DNA of 43,916 nucleotides from the NCBI GenBank assembly GCA_045544615.1, contig JAZPZI010000012.1, forward strand, positions 1 through 43,916, written 5' to 3'. Shown here in pieces: positions 39,099 to 43,916 of this stretch (positions within the stretch are counted from its first letter, which is position 1; every line of letters begins with the position of its first letter). A program made the position numbers and the translations under genes. The notes beneath the pieces are model-generated. The model had not been told where the DNA came from. It saw only the letters and a program-made list of their open reading frames with translations, and made no database searches. The DNA is from CAKSFT01 sp045544615. Lineage in GTDB: Bacteria > Bacillota > Clostridia > UBA1381.

Positions 39099-39254
39099 AT
39101 GAACAAGTATGTATGCCCTTGCGGATATGTTTACGATCCTGCAGTAGGTGATCCTGATAACGGCATCGCACCGGGAACAGCCTGGGAAGATGTAGCTGAA
39201 GACTGGGTTTGCCCAGTATGTGGATTAGGTAAGGATATGTTCACAGAAGAATAA
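39099..39254 (+). CDS. Rubredoxin with an unusual C-x-C first knuckle
   Basis: A 51-residue rubredoxin. The second metal knuckle is normal (C38-P-V-C41-G), and the conserved YDPAVGDPDNGIAPGT and EDWVCPVCGLGKD blocks are intact. The first knuckle reads V-C6-P-C8-G-Y, so only one residue lies between the cysteines where rubredoxins have two (CxxCGY). One codon appears to be missing. Four cysteines remain, so iron binding with altered geometry is possible. It probably donates electrons to the reverse rubrerythrin encoded nearby. The ribosome site is AAGGAGGGG, and its own terminator follows. Confidence 0.88.
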   Translation: MNKYVCPCGYVYDPAVGDPDNGIAPGTAWEDVAEDWVCPVCGLGKDMFTEE

Positions 39255-39265
39255 AAGAGGGAGCT

Positions 39266-39303
39266 AAAGCTTTGACTCGGTTTGCTGATTCCAAAGCTTT
39301 TTT
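39266..39303 (+). terminator. Rho-independent terminator after rubredoxin
   Basis: AAAGCTTTG (39266-39274) pairs with CAAAGCTTT (39292-39300) and runs into a T6 stretch counting the stem end. Confidence 0.8.
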
Positions 39304-39323
39304 CCTGTTCTCTAAAAATGGAG

Positions 39324-39370
39324 AGGCTGTTTAAAAGGTCAGTTGACTTTTTAAACAGCCTTTTTCGTTT
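39324..39370 (+). terminator. Second strong stem-loop terminator before ptsI
   Basis: An 18-bp stem (39324-39341 with 39344-39361, one G-U) is followed by TTTTCGTTTT. Two terminators in tandem insulate ptsI from the rubredoxin gene. Confidence 0.85.
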
Positions 39371-39441
39371 TGGCATGAATAAATAACAGGGTCGGGGAGG
39401 AAAATAAAGGTGTAAAAATATATATTAAGGAGTACCGAGTA

Positions 39442-41100
39442 ATGATAACCATAAAAGGAAAGAGCGTATATGGCAGAGTAGCAATAGGAAAAATCAGGGT
39501 TTATGATAAAAAGAGAGAAAAGGTAAAGCGTGTACGGGTTGAGGATACAAATGCCGAAACTGCACGATTTGAGAATGCAAAAAAACGGGCAATCGAGGAG
39601 CTTGACAAACTCTACCAGGATGCACTTATTGAGGTGGGCGAGGCAAATGCCGAGATATTTTCGATTCACAAAATGATGCTTGAGGATGCCGACTTTTGCG
39701 ACTCGATTATAAACATCATAACCAATGAGGGTGTAAATGCAGAATATGCGGTAATGATGACAGGCGAGAACTTCGCTGAAATGTTCGGTGCAATGGAGGA
39801 CTCGTACATGCGTGAGCGAGCAAATGATGTGCGGGACATATCCGACCGGCTTATAGAAAGCCTTATCGGCAGAAATGAAAAAAATGAGGAATGGGATAGC
39901 GCAATCATAGCTGCAGAGGACCTGATGCCGTCCGAGACGGTGCAGATGGACAAAGACAAGGTCCTGGCGTTTATAACTTCCCGTGGCTCGGTCAATTCCC
40001 ACACCGCAATCCTTGCAAGGACTATGAATATTCCGGCGGTGGTCGGTATCGGTGAGGATTTGTCGGGCTATGACGGAATGGAAGCTATAGTCGACGGATT
40101 TACCGGCACGGTTTATATTGAGCCGGACCCGGAAACGGTCGAGAAAATGACCGACAAGAAAAGACAGGACGAGGAAAACCGGGACCTGCTTGAGAATCTA
40201 AAGGGTCAGGAGAGCATAACAATGGACGGGAAAAAGGTTCATGTTTATGCAAATATCGGAGGTCTCGGAGATGTTGCGGAGGTTTTAAAAAACGATGCCG
40301 ACGGAGTCGGACTTTTCAGGAGTGAGTTTTTGTATCTTGAAAAAACAGACTATCCTGACGAAAACGAGCAGTTTGCGGTCTATAAAAAGGTCGTGCAGAA
40401 TATGGCGGGGAAAAAGGTAATCATCAGGACTCTGGACATTGGTGCTGACAAAAAGATAGACTATTTCGCACTCGATGCCGAAGAAAACCCTGCACTCGGA
40501 TTTCGTGCGGTAAGAATTTGTCTTGAGCGTGAGGAGATATTCAAAGCCCAGCTTCGGGCAATCTACCGGGCATCGGCATTCGGTGAGGTTGCCGTCATGG
40601 TGCCTATGATAGTCTCGTTAAGCGAGGTGATGAGAGTAAAAGAAATAATTGCCGATGTAAAGGCAGAGTTAAGGGATGACGGCTTGCCCTTTGACGAGAA
40701 TGCCGAGTTCGGGATAATGATAGAAACACCAGCTGCTGCGCTCATAAGCGATGTTCTGGCAAGAGAGGTTGACTTTTTCAGTATCGGCACAAACGACCTT
40801 GTACAGTACACCCTTGCGGCAGACAGACAGAACCCGAGGATTGACTCTATTTGTAATCCATACCACAGGGCGGTGCTTGACCTTATAAAAATGACAATAA
40901 AAAATGCCCATACAGCAGGCATATGGGCAGGTATTTGCGGTGAGGTTGCATCGGATTTGAATCTTACTGAGTTCTTTTTAAAAATCGGAGTTGACGAGCT
41001 TTCGGTCGCACCTCCGAATGTGTTGTCGCTAAGAAAGAAAATCCGTGAAACCGACGTTTCTGCACTTTCGGAAGAACTCCCGAGTGCTACGGTTTTATGA
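39442..41100 (+). CDS. ptsI: Phosphoenolpyruvate-protein phosphotransferase (PTS Enzyme I)
   Basis: A 552-residue Enzyme I, slightly shorter than the usual 570-575. It takes phosphate from PEP to HPr for sugar transport. The phosphorylated His is H187 in GSVNSHTAILARTM. GVGLFRSEFLYL, the PEP-binding IETPAAALISD and FFSIGTNDLVQYTLA are intact, and the active-site Cys is in GICGEVASD. The ribosome site is TTAAGGAG. HPr and sugar-specific EII genes are not in the window. Its last 14 bases overlap the end of the convergent hydE. Confidence 0.95.
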   Translation: MITIKGKSVYGRVAIGKIRVYDKKREKVKRVRVEDTNAETARFENAKKRAIEELDKLYQDALIEVGEANAEIFSIHKMMLEDADFCDSIINIITNEGVNAEYAVMMTGENFAEMFGAMEDSYMRERANDVRDISDRLIESLIGRNEKNEEWDSAIIAAEDLMPSETVQMDKDKVLAFITSRGSVNSHTAILARTMNIPAVVGIGEDLSGYDGMEAIVDGFTGTVYIEPDPETVEKMTDKKRQDEENRDLLENLKGQESITMDGKKVHVYANIGGLGDVAEVLKNDADGVGLFRSEFLYLEKTDYPDENEQFAVYKKVVQNMAGKKVIIRTLDIGADKKIDYFALDAEENPALGFRAVRICLEREEIFKAQLRAIYRASAFGEVAVMVPMIVSLSEVMRVKEIIADVKAELRDDGLPFDENAEFGIMIETPAAALISDVLAREVDFFSIGTNDLVQYTLAADRQNPRIDSICNPYHRAVLDLIKMTIKNAHTAGIWAGICGEVASDLNLTEFFLKIGVDELSVAPPNVLSLRKKIRETDVSALSEELPSATVL

Positions 41101-42118
41101 AGTCCCCTCGTGTAGTCGGGATTTCAAACCCGATTTTTGCAAAACGACTTTTTAGTTCTTCAAGAGCCTGTGCTGACTCGCTTCCTGAGTGAAGCTTGTT
41201 GTCATAAAGGCTATAGAGTGCACGTGTGTCGCTTGGCGACAGATTCGGCATAACGACATTTGCACCGGCTAAAATCCCAAGCTCTCTGCCGCCTTCGGCG
41301 ATTGTGCCGAGTGCGGTCGTGGCAGGGAGAAGAACATTCGGAAACATAAGGCGGAGTATTGAAATGAGCTTTAATGTAAGCTCCAATGTTCCGCTTTTTT
41401 GATTGGCAAAAGGCGTGTCCTTGTGTGTGATAAAGGGACCTATGCCTATCATTTGCGGCTCGAGCTCCTGCAAAAAGCGGAGGTCGGCAAGAATATCCTC
41501 TGATGTCTGGAATGGTGCACCGACCATAAAACCGCTTCCGGTCTGGAATCCGATTTTTTTTAGGTTAAAAAGGCACTCTTTCCGGTTTTCAAGGCTCATA
41601 TTTTCGGGATGAAGCTTTTTATAAAGCTCGGGCGAGGCTGCTTCGTGGCGCAGAAGATAACGGTCTGCACCTGCATCATATAAAGCCTTATAGCTTTCAA
41701 AGCTACGCTCGCCGAGCGAGAGTGTTACGGCACAGTCGGGGTAGAGGGCTTTGATTTCGGATATAATACTGCACATCTCATCATCCGAGAAGTGGCTGTC
41801 CTCACCGCCCTGCATGACAAAGGTGCGAAAACCGAGCTTGTATCCTTCCTCGCAACAGGCGAGAATGTCAGCCTTGGTGAGGCGGTAACGCGCGACACAC
41901 TTGTTGTCACGGCGTATTCCACAGTAGTAGCAGTTGTTTTTGCAGTAGTTTGAAATCTCAATGAGCCCTCGGATGTAGACGTGGTTTTTGTAGACCGAAC
42001 GTCTGACCTCATCGGCGGATTTGGTGAGGTATTCATCGGGCGGTGCCGTCAAAAGTTCTAAAAATTCGCCGTCTTCAAGATTCCGGGTTTCTTTTAGTTT
42101 ATCAATAATCTTTTTCAA
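41087..42118 (-). CDS. hydE: [FeFe]-hydrogenase H-cluster radical SAM maturase HydE
   Basis: A 343-residue radical-SAM enzyme needed to build the H-cluster of [FeFe]-hydrogenase. The radical-SAM motif C59-x3-C63-x2-C66 (CKNNCYYCGIRRDN) and RHEAASPELYKKLHP are diagnostic of HydE. The start is TTG at 42118: GGAGG lies 8 bases upstream on the minus strand. The ATG next to it (42124) is out of frame and stops after two codons, and the longer frame up to 42259 would start before the promoter. The host should therefore make hydrogen; hydF, hydG and the hydrogenase lie elsewhere. Confidence 0.93.
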   Translation of the reverse strand: MKKIIDKLKETRNLEDGEFLELLTAPPDEYLTKSADEVRRSVYKNHVYIRGLIEISNYCKNNCYYCGIRRDNKCVARYRLTKADILACCEEGYKLGFRTFVMQGGEDSHFSDDEMCSIISEIKALYPDCAVTLSLGERSFESYKALYDAGADRYLLRHEAASPELYKKLHPENMSLENRKECLFNLKKIGFQTGSGFMVGAPFQTSEDILADLRFLQELEPQMIGIGPFITHKDTPFANQKSGTLELTLKLISILRLMFPNVLLPATTALGTIAEGGRELGILAGANVVMPNLSPSDTRALYSLYDNKLHSGSESAQALEELKSRFAKIGFEIPTTRGDFIKP

Positions 42119-42148
42119 GACATTTTCCTCCGTGAATTTTATACTTTT

Positions 42149-42177
42149 ATGATACATCAAAAAAGAAAAAGTGTCAA
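42149..42177 (-). promoter_or_regulatory. Sigma-A promoter of hydE
   Basis: On the minus strand TTGACA (42177-42172), 17 bases, TATCAT (42154-42149). The start near 42142 supports the TTG start codon at 42118. Confidence 0.83.
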
Positions 42178-42207
42178 CCGGATTAGAATACAAATTGATT
42201 ACAATTA

Positions 42208-42236
42208 TTGCCATTTGGAACGATGTATGGTATAAT
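42208..42236 (+). promoter_or_regulatory. Extended -10 promoter reading into the hairpin-chain element
   Basis: TTGCCA (42208-42213), 17 bases, TATAAT (42231-42236) preceded by TGG (extended -10). It is divergent from the hydE promoter. Transcription would begin near 42243 inside the first hairpin, and no coding gene begins before 42670. Confidence 0.7.
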
Positions 42237-42432
42237 GATTTCATCGAAGATGAAATCATCGATATAAATCTCTTGCGAGATTTTCGATATGTGCTGTCGC
42301 ACTCGATATGCCTGACGGCTCGATATGTTGCCTTACGGCAACGAGATTTATATCATATCGAGTTTGACCGGAGGGAAAACGTATCGATTTTACGATAGTA
42401 AAAATATCGAGCAAGCGGAGCTTGCATATCGA
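42235..42432 (+). repeat. Chain of short hairpins joined by TCGATAT units (noncoding element)
   Basis: This is a noncoding stretch made of small palindromes separated by a fixed heptamer. Hairpins are at 42235-42259 (11-bp arms, GAA loop), 42266-42283, 42291-42302, 42310-42319, 42327-42342, 42388-42403 and 42411-42425. TCGATAT occurs at 42259, 42284, 42303 and 42320. Its reverse complement ATATCGA occurs at 42355, 42404 and 42426. GATATAAATCTC (42261-42272) also pairs with GAGATTTATATC (42343-42354), enclosing four of the small hairpins in one arm. The whole could fold into a multi-branched cruciform or RNA. No coding potential fits. It could be a MITE-like repeat or a structured RNA driven by the promoter at 42208-42236. 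Confidence 0.75.
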
Positions 42433-42669
42433 CAAAACAGGGTGCATCTTTTCTGTCACCTAATTATATAATTGACACATACAGAATTTTATTTCATAAA
42501 ATTCCCAAGAGTTGACACTTTTTTGTGCTCTTCGAGCACTGTGTCAATTGACGGCGTCGTAAAAATGCACATAAAAGCATTTTTATTTCCGGTAAAATGA
42601 TTTTCTGGCATCTGAATCGTGCACGAATTCTATAATGGTTGTCGAATATTGTCGAAAGGAGAATGAGAT
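42433..42669 (+). other. Noncoding leader with stacked stem-loops before the ACT-MBL gene
   Basis: There is no gene here. The perfect stems are GAATTTTAT/ATAAAATTC (42484-42504, TTC loop), GTGCTC/GAGCAC (42525-42539, TTC loop) nested in TTGACAC/GTGTCAA (42512-42547), and TAAAAATGC/GCATTTTTA (42560-42585). AATTGACAC at 42470-42478 can compete for GTGTCAATT at 42541-42549, so two mutually exclusive folds exist. TATAAT at 42631-42636 may be a second -10 but has no good -35. The ribosome site AAAGGAG is at 42655-42661. No known riboswitch was recognised. Confidence 0.6.
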
Positions 42670-43916
42670 ATGAAAAAAACATATATAACATCAATGCCAA
42701 ACCGTATTGGTGCATTTTTAAAAGCGAGTAAGTGCTTTTCGGCATTAGGAATTAATATTACACGTGTAAGCTACAACAAAGCAGTAGATTCGCATACGTT
42801 GTTTATAGATGCAGAAGGAACTGAGGAACAGCTAAAAAAAGCAGATAGTGAACTTGAAAAGATTGGATATCTTCAAAATAATAACTCTGAAACAAGCATT
42901 GTTTTATTGGAGTTTTGTCTCAAAGATGTTCCGGGAAGTGTTACGGATGTTTTGACTCTTATTGACAGATTTAATTTTAACATATCATATATAAGTTCAC
43001 AAGAGAATGGAACAAATTATCAGTACTTTAAGATGGGCTTGTATGTTGATGATTCGCAAAAAATTTCCGAATTTTTGAAGGAAGTTGAAAAAATATGTAA
43101 AGTTCGAATGATAGACTATAACAGCTCAGAGAAGGTTTATGATAACAGTATTTTTTACAATACATATGTTATGGGCTTGGCCCAGATTATGGGTTTAACC
43201 ACCGATATAAGCAAAGAACTTTTAGTACATGTAAATCTTGCTATGCAGACATTGGACGAACAGGGGTTGTCTCCATATCGTACTTTTGACAGTATCAGCA
43301 AATTTGCAGAATTACTCGGTGCTTCAAAAGGAACGAATTTTTCTCCGCGTATAACTAAACACAAAATCACAGAAAAAACCGAAATAATATTGATAGAACC
43401 TCCTTGCGGAAGTAACACAATCATTATAAATAGTGACGGAAAATATTTGTTTATAGACAGCGGTTATGCGTGCTATAAAGAAGAAATGCTAAGAGTATTT
43501 AAAGAGATTATACCGGACTTTAATGAGATTAAAAAAACAATACTTATAACGCATGCCGATGTTGACCATTGTGGACTGTTGCCACTGTTTGATGAGGTTA
43601 TTACCAGTCATAAAACCGCAATGTGCTTAAGCAAAGAATATAATGGGGAAAATGGGTATAGGGAGGAAAATTCCCTGCACAAACCGTATATTAATATTTG
43701 TAAATTACTTACTTCGTATAAAACGGTGAATCCCGATAAAGTTAGAGCGTTGTGGGACGATGTGGAAAATCCTGAAGAACCTCTTACTCAAATTGGTTTT
43801 TTTGATTTTGGAGAACTCCATTTTGAGGTGTATGAGGGTCAGGGCGGACATCTTCCTGGAGAAATAGTTCTTATTGACTATCGAAATCATATTGCAATTA
43901 CCGGAGATATTTATAT
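42670..43916 (+). CDS. Tandem ACT domain plus metallo-beta-lactamase-fold protein (partial, runs off the window)
   Basis: Open from ATG 42670 to the window end (415 codons, no stop). Residues about 1-70 and 77-150 look like two ACT domains (TSMPNRIGAFLKASKCFSALGINI and LKDVPGSVTDVLTLIDRFNFNI, the usual loop-helix ligand region). Residues about 155-225 are a helical linker. From about 230 a metallo-beta-lactamase fold begins. Its metal motif is H295-A-D297-V-D299-H300, with D where many families have the second His, and GGHLPGEIVL and HIAITGDIY follow. ACT pairs bind amino acids, so the hydrolase may be controlled by one. The family is not one I can name. Base use is more AT-rich than in ptsI or hydE. 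The ribosome site is AAAGGAG, 8 bases upstream. Confidence 0.85.
   Translation, partial: MKKTYITSMPNRIGAFLKASKCFSALGINITRVSYNKAVDSHTLFIDAEGTEEQLKKADSELEKIGYLQNNNSETSIVLLEFCLKDVPGSVTDVLTLIDRFNFNISYISSQENGTNYQYFKMGLYVDDSQKISEFLKEVEKICKVRMIDYNSSEKVYDNSIFYNTYVMGLAQIMGLTTDISKELLVHVNLAMQTLDEQGLSPYRTFDSISKFAELLGASKGTNFSPRITKHKITEKTEIILIEPPCGSNTIIINSDGKYLFIDSGYACYKEEMLRVFKEIIPDFNEIKKTILITHADVDHCGLLPLFDEVITSHKTAMCLSKEYNGENGYREENSLHKPYINICKLLTSYKTVNPDKVRALWDDVENPEEPLTQIGFFDFGELHFEVYEGQGGHLPGEIVLIDYRNHIAITGDIY

Noticed and set aside
42119..42259. Longer N-terminus of HydE up to an ATG at 42259
   Set aside because: It would place the start upstream of the hydE promoter and inside the hairpin chain; TTG 42118 has the ribosome site and gives the usual HydE length.
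42171..42398. A 75-codon + strand open frame starting upstream of the hairpin chain
   Set aside because: It runs through the promoter and the palindromes, has no ribosome site, and its composition follows the repeat units, not a protein.
42259..42432. TCGATAT units spaced about 17-25 bases apart considered as a CRISPR array
   Set aside because: The repeat is only 7 bases, changes orientation, and the intervening segments are themselves palindromes; no cas genes are present.

Overview
The window looks like chromosome from a strictly anaerobic, probably spore-forming Clostridia member (Oscillospiraceae/Ruminococcaceae-like). The evidence is a low-to-middle GC content, strong AGGAGG-type ribosome sites, an ECF transporter next to truA, a YmcA/RicA-like gene between miaB and mutS, a [FeFe]-hydrogenase maturase (hydE), a reverse rubrerythrin, a PerR-type regulator, an ETF fusion and a candidate sigma-G promoter. 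The lineage call is inference from gene content, not a database result.

Layout. 1-489 is the end of purL. 662-1087 is a small helical protein behind a candidate sporulation promoter. 1275-10133 reads as one long + strand operon: rRNA-type methyltransferase, ecfA1-ecfA2-ecfT, truA, a DUF5711-like membrane protein, a CvpA-like protein, rho and a cytoplasmic beta-helix glycosidase. Then come a small membrane protein, an AlkD-like protein and pheA (minus). 12565-20602 is miaB, a ricA-like gene, mutS, mutL, miaA and a metallophosphoesterase. 20770-25374 is tig, clpP, clpX and lysA.

25434-35760 is the accessory part. A HAD hydrolase and an XRE regulator are divergent and share repeated operator-like sites. 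Next is a seven-gene minus-strand operon: FAD-linked oxidase, Fe-S protein, class II aldolase, PfkB kinase, IolB-like isomerase, FGGY kinase and a compact EtfB-EtfA fusion. It is divergent from an RpiR-type regulator, and two identical-format palindromes (TGAAAA-N3-TTTTCA) lie between them. I read this as an undescribed carbohydrate/sugar-acid pathway: it combines the lower half of inositol catabolism (isomerase, kinase, aldolase) with an ETF-coupled flavin dehydrogenase. It is the best candidate here for a new system.

35854-39254 is a peroxide/iron defence group (PerR, reverse rubrerythrin, ferritin, an odd rubredoxin). It is interspersed with small membrane proteins and a small lipoprotein gene interrupted by an in-frame TAG. 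39442-42118 holds ptsI and, convergent, hydE. 42119-42669 has no gene. It contains a promoter that fires into a roughly 200-bp chain of small hairpins joined by TCGATAT units, followed by more stem-loops leading into an ACT-ACT-metallo-beta-lactamase fusion gene that runs off the window edge.
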